Assembly (NCBI GenBank): GCA_026413225.1
Contig: CM048554.1
Location: forward strand, 70,052,463 to 70,116,462
Direction of reading: 5' to 3'
Length of the DNA stretch: 64,000 nucleotides
Source: Otis tarda
Taxonomy: Eukaryota; Chordata; Aves; Otidiformes; Otididae
Shown: positions 25,001 through 40,100 of the stretch, piece by piece
How the letters are laid out: the number at the start of each line of letters is the position of its first letter
How positions within the stretch are numbered: the first letter of the stretch is position 1
Notes under the pieces: generated by a model
The model's input: only the letters and a program-made list of their open reading frames with translations
The model's database searches: none
Told to the model about the DNA's origin: nothing
Program-made: the position numbers and the translations under genes

Positions 25001-27140
25001 ATGAGTATCCTTATTGTACTACTTAGTTTTGTTATTAGTCATGCATGCACAACACCCTTCCTCCAACCTCTCCAATCTCCTTGTTTCTCAGCCTTTGAAC
25101 TGGGAATTCTTTAGGGAAGAATCAAAGGACTTTTTCCATCTACTTTGATACCTGCTATCCCAGCATCCCACGAATGCTTCCTGTAACACAGACAAGGCAA
25201 CAGCTATGTAAGCCAGCATATGCGTATGTATGTCCATACTGTATTCTTTATTAGAAGCAGTGAGGGATCTGGTTCTCTGCTTGCCATGTCTTTGGAAGAA
25301 AACTACTCTGACAAAACCACTGGAACCATCTGAGGCAGCAAACAGCTTGTGGCATACTGGAGGAGTCCACTCACACAGTGCACTCGAGTAAAGCAATTAG
25401 CGCAGTGCAATAGAAAATGCAATTGAAAGGAGATCGAATTTACAATTTAGCAGAGCTATGAGAATGGGACAATCCTTTGCACATAACGAACACACCTATG
25501 TACCCAAATTATCTTACTGGAGAAAGCCCAAGTCTTCTTGAGATCTTACTGACATGAATGAGAAACGTTTCCATCTACTTCAGAGTGAATTAAAAGGTAC
25601 TGGTATGGACAGGAGGTTCCCAGGGATGCAGATCCTTGTGGAAGTGCTTACAGAAGAGAAGGAGCTGCAGAGAACGAGGAGTTGCCTGGTAGCGACATGT
25701 GGGCAGAGAGAGCTGAAAGTCAGAAGTACAAGGATGATAGAGAATTAAGAGGCATGGGGAGACTGTAATGGTGGTTTTGCACATAGCGAGAGGGGAAGAT
25801 TAACTGAGGGTCTATCTGAGATAAAGAAATTACATGGCAAGCTAAAGCAATGCAGGAAGAAAGGAGCCTCTGGAACCTTACTGAGGAAGAACAAAATCAG
25901 TAATAAGGAACTCCTTCGGAGGGCAAACAAGATGGAGGTAGGGAGGAAGAGCGGCTTGGTAAAGTTTGGGGAGCATTTCAGGAGACCAGCCCTGCTGGAG
26001 GATGTGCACAGAGATGGGCACTACAGAAAACCTATGAATCAGCAGCAACTAGCTAGGTAGCAGTAAAACAGACTTTTTTCTTTGTTTGTTTGCATAAAAG
26101 ATTATGTGTGTAATTATGCCAATATGCCCACATGTAGAAAACCTGAAAAGTCTGTACCAGAAATACAAGGACAGTTTACTACACCAAGGAATATTTCTTT
26201 TTGAGGAGGACAAAGTATTTTTTTTAACATGACATGTGCCACAATGCCTAGTTAACTGAGTATGTAGTATTTGTGATGACCTTTACAGACTGATGTTGTG
26301 CTGACCCCTCAAGAGAAGAAGCAGCTGCAATGCGAGCTTCCACACAGACATTCCTCTTTTTTTTTGCCCCTTTTGCAGCTCCCTTCCAGGGAGAAAAGTC
26401 CCTGTGTATTTCATATTCAGACCTCCAGAGGGTCTCCCAGAGGTAGAAGTGGGTTTGGTGAAAGGGTGCAACCCACCGCTTCTCTCCATGTAGCTGTTGG
26501 GTGGTAACAGCCTGTCACCTGTCGGTGAGCAAGAGCTGTGTGTGAACAGCAGCAGGCACCTTGCTAAGTCCCTAAGCTTTCAAAGCATGAGACTATTTCC
26601 ATTAAAAAGCAAGGACAAGCTCTCAGAAACACTTCAGTGTTTTAGTTATGCAAATGAAAGCTGACTTTTGATTTTATTATCTTTGTCATGGCCAGATAAC
26701 AGTACATAACTACATATAAAAACAGATGAATCCTATCTTATTTGTATGATTCTTCCTCCTTCAAACCTACAACCTGTATTTTTTATGGCCTGGATCAGAC
26801 CTGGAGAGCATCCCTCCCTATGTGTGCACTGCTTCTCCAGTCAGCTTCAGTTACACCTTGCTGATGTGGAAATACTTGTGTTTAGCCAGTTCTGCCTTAA
26901 GGCTTCTTTGCCTGAAGATATGAGAGGATACTCTCTGTCTTGTAATGTATATGGTTCACGTCTGATGAACACTTTGGAAAAGCTGAAGCAAATCCAGGAA
27001 CCATTCTTCTCCTTAAGCTGGAGTAAAACGTTCCTATTTAAATTTTTCATTTCTGCATCCTGGTTTCATAGTGCCTAACACACATAAGGAGAAGTTACTC
27101 TTTCCAGACAAAGAATTACTCAAAGCAGTCTGCTCGAATT

Positions 27141-27248
27141 AATAAAAAAAAAAAAAAAAACCAAAAAAAACCCACACCCAAACATCAAACAAATGAAAAA
27201 CAAAACAAAATAAACCCCAACAGACAAACAAAACCAAAACAAAAAAAT
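27141..27248. repeat. A-rich low-complexity tract beginning AATAAA plus A17
   Basis: An A-run starting at 27144 is followed by about 90 bases built almost only of A and C (ACAAACAAAACC-like). It resembles a decayed poly(A) tail, but I recognised no retrocopy body in the preceding sequence. Confidence 0.75.
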
Positions 27249-29130
27249 CTGAAGGGAAAGTTAGTAATTAATTGCTACTTACTCATAATGGTCTGGATAT
27301 AGCATTTAAATCAGACAGCTTAACCCTCAACCCTTTATTGCACAATCAAAGTACTAATAAAAGCTAATTTTATTTTCATTAGGATAGCAAGCTGCCACAA
27401 AGCCGGTTTGCCTTTGTCATGAGTCTGTTAATCTAGCACTCCAAGTTTTTATTATTTGACTAGCTTCCTTAAGCACCAGCCTGAAAGGGAAAGCAGTTGA
27501 CAGCTCCAGCTATTTCACTAGCGTTTACTGTTGATGAGAGCATCTCTTCCACCCTGTTCACAAAGAGCAAATGCCAGCCTAAGAGCTGCTAAGGCATCCT
27601 GTAGACACCACCCTAACACTTCACTCAGACATGGTTCTCAGGGTCTTGGCGGTCTTTGCTTTCACCATGAAGCTCTGCATAACTATTTCCCCGCATAATT
27701 ATTTATTTAGTCTCTCGCTTCTTCTACTCTACAAATGATCCTGAACTATTCTTCTGGCTCATCCACGAATGCTTCTGGAAATCCAATCCAAACATTTGGC
27801 ATTCTTCACTGGATAGGATGTTGGAAACAAAATCATGTTTGTGCAACTCAATAAATGTTCAGTTAGTTAATAAAATATTTTATTAACTCAGTTCAAGGGT
27901 AGTAAAAGGTCTTTGATTTTCCAAATATAAGCAAACTAGAGCTGGTCTACCCAAAAGTTTTTCCAATGACATTTTTCTAACTAATAAAAGATATTTTCTC
28001 TTCCTAAAAGCTTTATCTTGACCATGTCCTTAAGCCACCACAGGTGCTGGAAATTTCTACAAAATCATTTTGGTTCACGTTACCTCAGTGGAAGATGAAC
28101 CAACAGCGACTGCTGTGCTTTTCACAGTAATCCGATGAGTTTAAGTGAGCCTTGGCAGAAAACAGACATTTGGGATGTGAAGTCTAAGACAAACAAAATG
28201 GAGCTGACCCCTAGCTGCAAGTCAGCCTGGTGCACTGAAGCATCCTTTAATGAGTTACTGAAGTTTCCTGCTGCTGTGCTTGACATGTCAGTTAACATTC
28301 ACAAAGATGAAAAATCAATAGGACATATGGCTACATTTTGAGAAGTTATGCTATACAACTTTTCTGCACTGTCTTCTAAAATTGTGTTTTAAATCTGGAC
28401 CCTCAGTTCCCTGCTCTTTGTGTTCCATTTATATTTTATTTATGCTTTAGCATATATTTTTGCTTCAATTACAATATTTCTTCAATACTAAATGAATAAT
28501 TTTTAATTTTCATTTCATTCTCCAACATACATCATGCCTACCCTAATACAATTCCACTCAAGTCACATCCTCTAGACCATACCTGTTCAATCTTGTCAGT
28601 AGTCCTGCTTACTGACTTTAATGAAATTTCCGGTAGAAAAATCTGTCCCATCCCATGGTGACTCACCAAGAAAATAGACTGAGATTTGAGACATGTGTCT
28701 TCCTCCAGCATTATAATTGAAGTTAAATAATGACCTTGATTCACAAGACTTCCCAATTATATTTACTATATACTTTAACTTACAAATAAAAAAATCAATT
28801 CAATCAATTACAACTCACTGAAACACATTCTGATAGTACAAGTTTACATTTTGATCCTGCAGTTACGCATATACGTAACTTTATCTAATTGCAAGGCTTC
28901 TGTTCCTTCCATTGAAATTTGATAATACAGACAGGAGACAACAGCACTAGGAATATGCCCTTTAATGTTCAGGAGCTTCTTTAATGTTCACTGAGTCAGA
29001 TTTGCTCCACTCAGATTTGGAGATAAGAGTTGTCTCCAGTGGATCAGACACCTGCTGATACAGACCCTGGTTATTTGTCTGCACCAGAAAGTCTGTGACT
29101 GCACCTTAATGGTCAGAGACCGCAGGGTAT

Positions 29131-29323
29131 AGAATCACAGAATCATAGAATAGTTTGGGTTGGAAGTGACCTTTAAAGGTCACCTAGCCCAATCCCCCTG
29201 CAAGGAGCAGGGACATCTCCAACCAGATCAGGTTGCTCAGGGCCCCGTCCAACCTGGCCTTGAATGTTTCCAGGGATGGGGCATCCACCACCTCTCTGGG
29301 CAACCTGTTCCAGTGTTCTACAT
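29131..29323 (-). mobile_element. CR1 3'-end fragment
   Basis: Inverted CR1 3' end: ATCACAGAATCATAGAATAG, then the CAAGGAGCAGGGACATCTCC and CCACCACCTCTCTGGGCAAC segments, stopping at CAGTGTTCTAC. It carries the last roughly 50 codons of ORF2 and the short 3' UTR, and is heavily 5'-truncated. Confidence 0.92.
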
Positions 29324-32300
29324 GTGTTTACAGACACAAACTACTAGAACAAGGCAAGTCTTGGATTTACTCCTCTGACAGAAAATTTTGAGATTGAGGG
29401 GGAAAACTTACCAAAATTTTCCACAGAATAGGGAGGTGCAAAGATCTGAGAGCACCTTGTCCTTAAATTTTCTGGGAGTAAGCCAGCTACACTCTGGTCT
29501 GCTGAATAGCACGGATGGAATAGAATTTCAAATAAATGAAAAAAATAACCCCAAACCCACAATCTCTTGAGGACTAATGATGGAAACAAGTAGGCTATAT
29601 GATTAGCCACAGTACACACTAAGAACTTTTTCCTTGCAACTTATTTTGGATTATTTTTACGCTTCAGGTGAAGGGTTTATCTGCAGTACTACGCTTGCTC
29701 CTGCCTTCCTATTTTTAGATGACTCCATTTGTTTCCTCCACGCCTCTGCTGAAAGGATACGATTGATCACAGTGATTTATAAACCCTCCTGACTTCCATG
29801 CTATTTCAGACTGACTCTTTTTCCTATGAGAATAAGCCTAATAGGTGAAATTCATACTAGTTATAAGCCTGAACAAGTCAGTGGAATTACATCTGGGATT
29901 CATTTGGCTTAATTTCTTTAGCCTTTCAATATACTTCTGTATTATGAAAGTATGAATCATCTCTATTACCCTCCAGTGCCCTTAGCCTAGGACACTAAAA
30001 CAGCCTACCTCCTTGGAGCTTCACGGTTATAGACTAGTTTGATAAAACAGACATATTTTGATCAAAATTCTAGTAAAATATTCTAACGAAATTATTTTAT
30101 GGTCTCCCTACGCTTACTCGGCAATTGAGGAAAATTATTGTCTCTCAAAAAAGTAAGCCCTAAAAGCAAATCCCTACCTACAAATATTATAGCCTATCTG
30201 CTGTTCAAGAACAAACACCAAACAGTTGTTTCCAAGGCACGTACTGGGCTGGCAGTCAGATAATTTCCATACAGTTGAATTAATGTATTTTAAATTAATT
30301 CAATTAAAATTATCTCTAATTAAGGCAGATGCCTTTAAAAGAGTCTTTTACATTTTGGTAAATGATCTTTCAGTAAACATGCCCTCCTATCAAAACACCT
30401 GGATAAAGTGCTTCAAATAAGGACCAAAAAAAAAAGTGTATTTATATCCCAAATGGTAATGAGGCTGTGAAAACAACCAGTAGATACAGGACCATTTAAA
30501 AGATGACAGAGTAGAAAGTTAAAGTGTGCTTTTTATAAATGACTTGAACGAAGTACAGCTGGACCCTCAAGCTATTTTTAGTTGGAATGTCACCAGGTAC
30601 AGAACTTTTATTTAACTTTCTTAATCTAACCGAGCCATTGACGTCCAAGGAAAAGTGGAGGGATGGAAACCAAAATATAGGAAAGCCATCGAGTCTTGTT
30701 CCTATTTGTCATACAAACAACATTAGTTGGGAGGTCCACATACTGAATCTTTTGATTTTACAAGTTTAACAATCAGCTTTCTTTTTCCTCATCTCTATTA
30801 TTTTTAATTTAACATTTAGTCTGATATATTCTGAGTGAGAGTTGGCTTTAATTTCGACATGTCAGACCAGAGCCATTCTCCCACAAGAAGCAGCAAAAGC
30901 AACAAGCAAAATCTGTCTGAGCAAATGTTTTTACTTTGCTTTCCTTTGGAGAAGAATTGGATAGGATTTTCCTACTGAAAAATTGGTTTCCATCATAAAG
31001 GAATCCACACTTCCACTGCACAGGGGTCTGTTGGAACCATGCTGTTTCTGAATCATATTAATTTTAACAAAACTTTTTCACTAGGTCCAGGCAAGAGAGA
31101 GCCTGCCAACTGCGGCCAAAGAGTTGCTTGGTTGTAGTTAGGGGCTGGCACAGGGTGGGAGGATGGTCAGCGTGAATTCCTACAGATTAGGCAAGTGCTT
31201 TAATCGCTAGGCTCTTCATTTCCTCTGAAGTTCTCACTTGCTGGTTTCATACCTACAAGCACACAAACACGACCTCACTGGGTTTCCTTGCCCTGGAAAG
31301 ACACCGTGTACAGCCCCAGTGGTACAGCACACTTCCTAAAATGTTAGGAGGCCAGGAAAGCCCAGACCTTGCTTGGCTTTATCACAGCAAGGTGGTTCCT
31401 TTGCGCTCTCATTTCACCCTGGAACAAACATGGTCAAACCCTGGCAGCCACACAGGCCATGTAGGAGACTGGGCATCCTCCACCTCAATTCTTCCCTCAT
31501 CTCTTCCTACCCTCCTATGGCAGCAAATACCTTCCCTCCTCTTTATCTGCCATTCTAGAGCAGCAAATTCACTCTCCCACCAACAGATACACCCCCAGGA
31601 CACTCTCACTGCAGGCAGAAAGTCCCAGTGCTTCCCTCCCCATCCAGCCTCTCCCACCGTGCACCCACAGGAGCCACAGCAAGAGCCTACCCCGTCCCCA
31701 CAGAGGCTCTTCCCTGGGCAGCACCACGCCTGAGCCTCCTGGCAGAAAGTCAGGAGTGGGAGCAACGGAACCCAGAGAAGGGGAATTAATCACATCTGCC
31801 ATTTCACCGGCTCACTGAAGGCACTCTGATGGCATTGATGCCGAGGAATCAGCCGCCTGAAAGAACTAATTTCCAGTCAGTTAAAGATTACTGTTCAGTG
31901 CTAACACTTCATAGCCTTCAGATTTTATGTTTAACTGGAAATATCACCCTTGCAAGCTCCTCAGAAGATTTTGCAGCCTCCACGGCATTTGGCCAGTGTG
32001 TATATGCACCTGTGCAACATGTTGTGAGAGTTCAGGAACTGCTGAACGCTCAGAATTTTTTTTTTTCCCATCTGCAAAGCTAATGACCTCTTCTAAAATG
32101 TCTATGAGCTCTGAACACTTCCTTTTTTAGCTTTTAGCTTTGCCAGCATCATCATTTTACAGCCTGACACCTAGCAGTGTAAATTAACCTCTCTTCTTTT
32201 TTTTTTTTTTCCCCCATGCACATTCCAAAGTGGATTTTTTTTCCCCCATTTTGTCTTATTAAGCACAGACAGGGAGAGAAGGAGGAAAACAGACAGGCAT

Positions 32301-35300
32301 TATCACCCAGTGGATCTTTTTGCAAACTGATACTTTTGTTTCTAGACAGATTGAAACCAACACCAAGATCATTTTGAAGGACACATTCTATGAAGCTGGA
32401 CCTTTCCCAAAAACACACAGACCTAACAGCATTGTTTAATGGAAATTCCAGGGGAGTTTTGTTTGTGAAAGTCCGGAGTTGAGCTTTCCAAAACAAAAAC
32501 CTGGAAATTATATTGACTGGCAAGTGGAGATCACTGGGGTGCTATGCTGATGTTGTTGTAGTACTCAAAACATTTACCTCTTGTTTAATGTACTGGTATT
32601 TACTTCTGCATTAAGACCTGTATCTTTGAAAGGTCAAAAATAAGAAGGATGCTCACCATGCTTTCCTGTTGAACACATATCCTTAGAGATGGTGGATTCC
32701 TTTTTTTCTAAACTCCACTCAACACTGGAGGTGAGTAGAGCCTACACCTCCTCCCTAGAGTCTTGCATGAATCTGGATGGAGAACTGCAGGTGACCTCTT
32801 GTTCTTGAAGAGCTATAAAAGACTGCATGCACAATGGGAAACATGTTTCTCTGGACTTCTCTGCTACATTTTTATGGCTTACTTTAAGATGAGCAGTTGA
32901 AATGTTTGTTTTATTTATATTTTTTTATTTTTCTCAAAAAAAAAAAAGCAGAAAAAATTCTGAATTTTCTTGATTGCAGATAAAAAGATGGGACCTTTCA
33001 CTAAACAGACCTGTATGCTACAATGATTTTGAAACTAAGGGTCACATTCTGTTCCTTATAACATCAACCAAACCATGATAGATTTGTTCAATGAAACAGA
33101 GGTTTAGGAGAGAGCTGACAGCAAATAAATCTTTGCTGATATCCCTCCACAAAAGCCTTGCTCATTTATTCTGATAGGGAGAAAAAAAAAAGGCAAGAGT
33201 TGTTCCTGCCTTGGAAGTTTTAACACTCCTTCCTAAACTGTAAAGAGTGCCTCAAATTTGGGAGGACTGGGTGAAGACCCGCTAGGCCAGGTCCAAGCAC
33301 AGGCAGCTATTTGTGCTTAGTTCAGAGCTGTTCGTGCCCATCTCAGTTCTCCATCTTAGGCTCCTCCTGGCCACAGAGAGCTCCAGAAACATGGCTATGA
33401 TTCGGATGTCTCTACAGGACACACATGACAATCTGTGTTTGAAGTGCCACATGAACAGTGGCTCTCCCTGGTTTCACCCAATGAGTCCTTCTTCCCCTCT
33501 GAAGAAGGAAGAGACGCACCCACAGAGAAACTGAACCCATTGCTGTACTTCTCAGCAGGGAACTCCCTAAAGCACCGACAGTCACAGCCAAAGGACTTTT
33601 TTTTTTTTTTATCTAACCATATTTATTATACTAAACAAGATTCTTACTCCAGTGTGTCAGTGGAGAGCCTAGAAAAACAAAGACAACTTCCAAGGTGCGT
33701 AAAGCCCAGTGAGCAGGAGAACACTGGCAAAGCTATGAACATTTAAATAATAGGGAACTTTTCCATTTGCTTCGTTTGTTCAAAGCAGTATAGAGACAAG
33801 CACAGCTCTTTAACTGAAGTTCATTAGGAATGCTAGATGCTTATGAAACCTTGTTAAAATAGTTTAAAAACAGCTTAAAAGAGGTAGAGAACACAAATTA
33901 TAGAATACAGCAAACAAGAGCATAAGAAAAAAACCTACTTACAGGACAGCAAAAAGGGGCTGATGAATACCAGAGACACCCAGAAACAACTAGAAGGTGA
34001 TCTCAGCGTCTGGCTTTCAGCTGACTACAGCAAAACGCCAAGGGAAAGCTGAACTGTTGCCAAGAGGGAAATGAAACTTGAATACATCTAAAATAAATAA
34101 ACAGACTACAAATTCACAAACAGGAGCACATGCCTTACAGGTAGACTTCTCCACTTCAGCCTTTCCATTCAGGCCATTTATGGTACAAAACCAGGTCCTT
34201 AATAACCATGTAATGAAATGAATTCTCCATTCTCCCGTAAAGGAGGGTGAATCTCTCAGTGCTGCTACATTCACCACAAAGGTGGCAAATGCTGCCTGCA
34301 CACTGTATAAGAAAGCAAGCTGTCTCTGTTCAGTGGCATTCTGCTGTCTGAAGCAGACACATTACTATAACACATGATAACACATTAACTATAGCATCAA
34401 AACTGCTTTCAGACTGTTATGAGATAAATAATACTATCCCACTGCCTTTTTGGCAAATGTCTACAACAGAGTTAATATTTCAGTATCTACACATGGAGTT
34501 TCACAGCAGATGAAAAAGCTACCTGGAAATAACCATACTGCTTAATTTTGTATTAGCTGTCAGCTGATTTGCATGGAGAACCGACCGCTCTGTGGGGAAA
34601 AGGGTCACCTAGCATGACTGGCCAATCTGCCCAATTCTGCTCCCAAAAATGCTAAGTACCTTAAAGTTCAGAGTTCAGGTATGCTGTCAGCCCCACAGCG
34701 TGGTCTTTCTGGAAGAGGAGCTGGGCGTGAGCTGCAGAAGAAAGCTGCTGCTCAAGCTGTGGGCAATCACAGAGAGGAACAAACATCCAGGAAGGTGACA
34801 GCAGCTCTGGCTTCTGCTGTCTCCTCAAAGATAGCCTGCTACCACAGAACTACCAGAGAAACAAACCACCACTGGAAAAGCCTCCTAGTTTTTAAAAATC
34901 AGAAAGGCTGAAACAATTCAAAGTTATACAAATAAAAAAGCTTCTTGTGTGCAGAGCAAGTCAGCAGGGGGAAAAAGGGGAAAGGAACACTGAAGAAAAA
35001 TTAACTTCTCAGTTGAGGAAATGACTCAACATTTTATACAAAGGCAAGTTAGTCTCCACCTGACATTTTTTAAGGGTCGGTCACCCACAGGTGGGAGATA
35101 CAGGAGAAAGATGGAATTTTATTTACCACAAACAGGTTTCTTCTTCTTCAGGACCCAAACTGAGTAAAACTCAACTGCTGTACATCCAGAACAATCCCAC
35201 AGGAGTTACATTCCTCTGGATGTACACTGGGGCAATTGAGATAGAGTCTTCCCACAAACTGTTCACCTCAGCCATTTACTTCGTTACTAACATGAAAATA

Positions 35301-36179
35301 GGACATCTCAGTGGATGTCAGTGGGATCATAAAGTCAGGCAGCAGAAACAGAAATTAATTTGCGTGGATACATATTCCTTTTTTGTACCGTGTCACCTTT
35401 ATTTTAAATGTTTAACCTAGACACCAAAAGAAGAGAAAAAAAGGAAACAATTTGTTTAAATGGTTATATTAACTTAATCTTCAAGTTACTTATGTATTTA
35501 TTTGGGTACAGTATGAAAACACAATAAAGTCTACACCAATCTATTCCACAATTCAGCACTGGCCCAATATAACCTTTTCTTCCCCATATTCTCTCCTGGA
35601 CGAACATTCTTCCCTCTCTATTTTCATATTAAGTGATAATACTTCATGACACCCAGTACAAACTTTGTGAAGGACTCAGAGAACCCCTGCCTGTTCCACA
35701 GGTATTAGTTATAAAAAATGATGCTCTAGAAAGTTACTAGAATAATAGTACACAGATGAGCATTTTGAAGTAGATTTGGGCTCGTTATGGAGAGATTACT
35801 GGATTTCAAAATACTGCAAAATAAATTGTACCACTTTTCAATCTCCACCTCAACATTTCAGCAACAGTAGCTGATTCAATAAAAAGAGCATAATTTTACA
35901 GGGAAAACTGCAATCTTCCCTGAAGCTTTAAACACTCCAAAATTAGTTTTCTTCTTGTGCTTGTCTATTATGCCTACTTTATTGGCTGTGCTTAATTAAC
36001 ACTATGCAGAAGAAATGACATAACTGTCCTTGGCCATTGGTTACGAGATACGCTTCATTTATTTTACAAGTACAGTTGGCAAGTCAAAGCGAGGATGGGT
36101 TTCTAATTAAGAACCAGGATCTGAAGAAACTAGCATGAATAAAGGGAGACAGAAAGTATTATTACGGTCACACCTACTT

Positions 36180-36370
36180 GTGCTGCAGTGGTGGCAAAGG
36201 AAGTATGTGATTGGCATCACGCTGATGCACGCACACAACCCAGCTGGGTTAATGCAATGGCTAGAGCCCCATTAGCCCGCTTTACAACCTATTTTCTTTC
36301 CTTGTATTCCCCCTCCTTTCGATAAATCATGCCTGGTATCAGCGGGGAAGCACAAAGTTATGAATGTTAT
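36180..36370. promoter_or_regulatory. Candidate conserved non-coding element (tentative)
   Basis: A complex, repeat-free block inside AT-rich DNA, with GTGATTGGCATCACGCTGATG, CCCAGCTGGGTTAATGCAATGG and CCCCATTAGCC segments. It includes an E-box palindrome (CCCAGCTGGG) and homeodomain-type cores. No reading frame or splice sites suggest an exon. Confidence 0.2.
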
Positions 36371-37077
36371 CTCAAGTTAAAATGCTCTCTTGTTCCAAAT
36401 CTGTTGCTCACCTGAAAACCAAAGACCGTGTTTTTACTTCAGCTGATCTATTACTGGACAAACCATTGGTACAGTCAGCGCTCCGAACCACATCCTTAGC
36501 CTGAAATGCTTTCTTTGCACACATGCCCTTTCAAACCTGACATTTTATGTGTTGATTTTAGCTGCTTCACCTACCTAACACCTAAGTGTTGAGAAGAGGA
36601 AGAAAGCAACATGCACATACAAAAGATCTGTTGATGGGTTCTCTCTTTGTTATTTTAAAGTTCAAAAGCATATCTATTATACATCTTTGCAGCTCTCCAG
36701 GGTTTCTACCAGCTAAAGGATAGATTTTTCTGAACTGTTACTGCAGCTTCCAAAGCTGTGACGCAGCAACCACACTTTCACACTTAGAAGTTTGGCAAGT
36801 GGCTTGGTGCCAGACAAACTAATGAACTAACAGCTTCCTAATACGCAGCCAGATGCTTTAATGAAAGTATGCCAGTTACATATGTAAGGGCAGATTATTT
36901 GCTGTAAACTCAGATAAACTTTGTTGGTCTTGCAGTGCTGAGAGCATTCAGAATCTCCCAAACAACATAATGTTTGGGTTGTGGAAAGCCTATTCTGGCA
37001 TGTCATCACTTATTAAGAAACAACTGTTGCATTTCTCATTTCAAAAAATGTACTTTCCAAATAATATTGCTGACACT

Positions 37078-37107
37078 TTTACTTGCTGACTTTACTTGCT
37101 GACTTCT
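37078..37107. repeat. 13-bp tandem duplication (ACTTGCTGACTTT)
   Basis: Two adjacent copies of ACTTGCTGACTTT/C occur in AT-rich non-coding sequence. Confidence 0.7.
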
Positions 37108-40100
37108 ACAATAAGAAGTTATATTTATTCTTTTTTTAACAGATGACAAAACTTCAGTTCAGTGCACTTGAGAAGCTCAGTTAAGTCTGAATCTTTCCAT
37201 TTGTAGACCAACCAAGTTACCTGGCATGAAGTTTTTAAATAAATTAAAATTAGACTACGAGATATATTATTGGCTTGATGTCCAGAATGCTCCTAAGGTT
37301 TATAAATAAAATGCTTACCTATGCATATAAAGGCATTTCAGGTTATTTGTCATTTGCATTTATTTCGTATTACTAGGTATGGATACCTCCACATCTCCAA
37401 CACTGAAGTCTAACGACATATGTTATCCAAATTCTTTCTTCTCTAAATTCTGCTGCCATAGCCATTAAGGTGAGATGACTTCACTGGATATGGAACTGTT
37501 CAGGCTCACACCACAGCTGATGAAAAAAACCCCTCTCTCTGAAGTGAATAAAGGTGGAGTCAAGCCTACTGCAAGCAGCCATATGCAAAGTCAAGCTTTT
37601 TGTGGACTGTCACGATGAAGGTCCACTACTGTCCCTGGACCTCATCTTGCCTCTTTTCTTTTTCTACACATTACAACTCTTCATAGGATCTGAGAGTGGA
37701 TTTTTCTTTGTTCTTCAGCCAAGAGCATGTACATGTATTAGACAGGTGCCACGACACTGTTGCTTGAGGTACCAGACCTGTAAACTATAAAGAAGCCAAA
37801 TTGCAAAACTAGATGCCAAAGTTGGATGCTTCAGAAAACCACTTCAACCTACAAAACTCATACTTGAAAAGAGAGCCACCTGGAACTAACCAACAAGTAA
37901 TATCTGGGAGAAGAGCATGCCTAGGGATCCTACCCATCAGATTTTGCCTTGCTCTCAGTTGCCAGGAAACACTCACATCTACTCACCACTCACTTCAGCT
38001 GACGAAGAAATCATCATCTCTGCAATGACTCCTTCAAATCACCAGGCAGGGTTCATTCCTCCTTTTGAAAACATGCCCAGAGGAGAATACCTAGTGATTT
38101 GAAGAAAAACTGCTTTGAGCTTCAGTCTCCTAGTTGAATTCTTTGATCCCTAGGGAAGAGATTAAGTTGAGCAATAACACCTTCCACGGTGCAGAAGTAC
38201 TGTCACTGAAATTCTGCTCTTTTGATGTCAACGTAAGTTTTGCCCTAGTCTTTACACTTTAACCTCTAATGTAATGCTTTCTTTGAGGGGGAAAAACGTA
38301 TGTCACAGAAGTTGGTGGTTAAGACTGGCATTTGTCAGGCTGCCACTTGAAACACAGAAGAAATATATCATGCTTGAAACCTAAAGACTGCTTCTGTAAT
38401 TTATGCAGTGACTATTTCTTATACAAGAAAAAAGAGGCTTTGGAGTCAGTCCAACATTCACAATTTCCACATTTCCAGCTGAGTACTGTAATGACCGTGC
38501 TCATTTTGTCTCCACAAACAATGAATTCTTACCTATCCTCTTCTCTATTTAGCTCCTAGCTGGCTAAATAAAAAGTGTCCGCAGCACTGAGCTGTTAGAA
38601 AGAGGTAAAAACACACATGAGTAAAACCAGCACAAAATTAAACCAAAACACTGGATGTTTATTGAAGTAAGACTTGACACTAAAAACATTGACCATGCTG
38701 CAAGGAATTGCTGAGTATTTATCTGAAAAAATATTTTCCTTGCATTGCCAGTTATTACGTTAGCAAAATACTGATAGAGAAAGCACTAAAGAGGACTCCA
38801 AAAAGACGCTGTTCTCTTGGAGACAACAATTGCAAAACGTCTTAGGACATTTACATGCTTCTTGTAACTGACAGTAAATGAGATAAATCACAACACAGGA
38901 CTGCTAATCTGATGATAGGACATTTGTAATTGCCTCTGTTGCTACATGCTATGTTGACTCATCACAACTAATAGTTTGATTTTTCTCATCCCCCTAGGGA
39001 ACGGTTATTAGAATTTGTCCCTGCCAGTGAGGAGTTACCGCACCTACAAAGAAAGGAACAGGATTAAAAGAAAGTTGAAGAGTCAGTTTTCAATTGTGTA
39101 TATTATTTGCCTGTACCAAATTCAAACAGTGATTATTTACTCTGAAAAGAGTTTTTAGACAGTTTTACTACAACCAAACTCAGGAAAAAACTATGCCTCT
39201 TGACAGCCTTTGGTGACATTTAAATGCGTTACATACATTAGTTTGTCAGGAATACAGGAGTTAGAGTCCTGAAAATGTAAAGGAGTGTAAGCTGTTAGAC
39301 ACACAGTGTTTGAGAAAAACAGACCACTAACATGTCCAAAATAAACAGAAGATAATTATGTAAATATTTTTGAAACTCTGAGCATCAGTTTCTATGTTTA
39401 TCATTTCTACATCACCTGTGTGTGTCCTACCACCACCTCAATTCCCAAACACTGACAAGCCACACTGAGTTCACCAGCTGGATCATCACATCGCAAAGTC
39501 TGAACGGATGCCAACACGACCTTCACCATATATGAGAAAAGGGCCCTTGTTTGGTTCCTCTCACCAAATACAAAGTCTATTTACCCAAGTTCTGCAAAGG
39601 CCTGTTCACATTGCTTTTTTGGAGAGAAGTTCTCCAGCACATCCCAAGTTAATCACTGAAGTCGGTGAACTCTTAGCAACTGCTAAGAAAACAGTGATGA
39701 CCAATTGTCAAGGTTGCATAACTGGATGAAATGGAGTGACTTTTGATAGACAAACTGACGATCCTACTTCGCTGTAAAGCCAAGGTCCTCTGTTTTCTGG
39801 GAGATACTCTTTGCCCATCTTATTGACAGCCAATTTAGCAAATTTCAGCTCCAAAAGTAACATTTTTGGGGGAAAGATGTAATAGCAGACATTTAATGGT
39901 GGCCCAAAAAGAAAGTGTCCTTGTTATATACTTTATCACAATTTTAAAAACTTTACATGTCACTAATCCACATTAGAAATCTGACCTTTGAGTCCATTTA
40001 ATTTTAGGAAAGAAAATAAATTCTGCAATTTTCTTAACTTTATTTCACAAGTATTATTAAGTCATTTCAAACTATTCATGGGGACATTTGAGATTATGTC

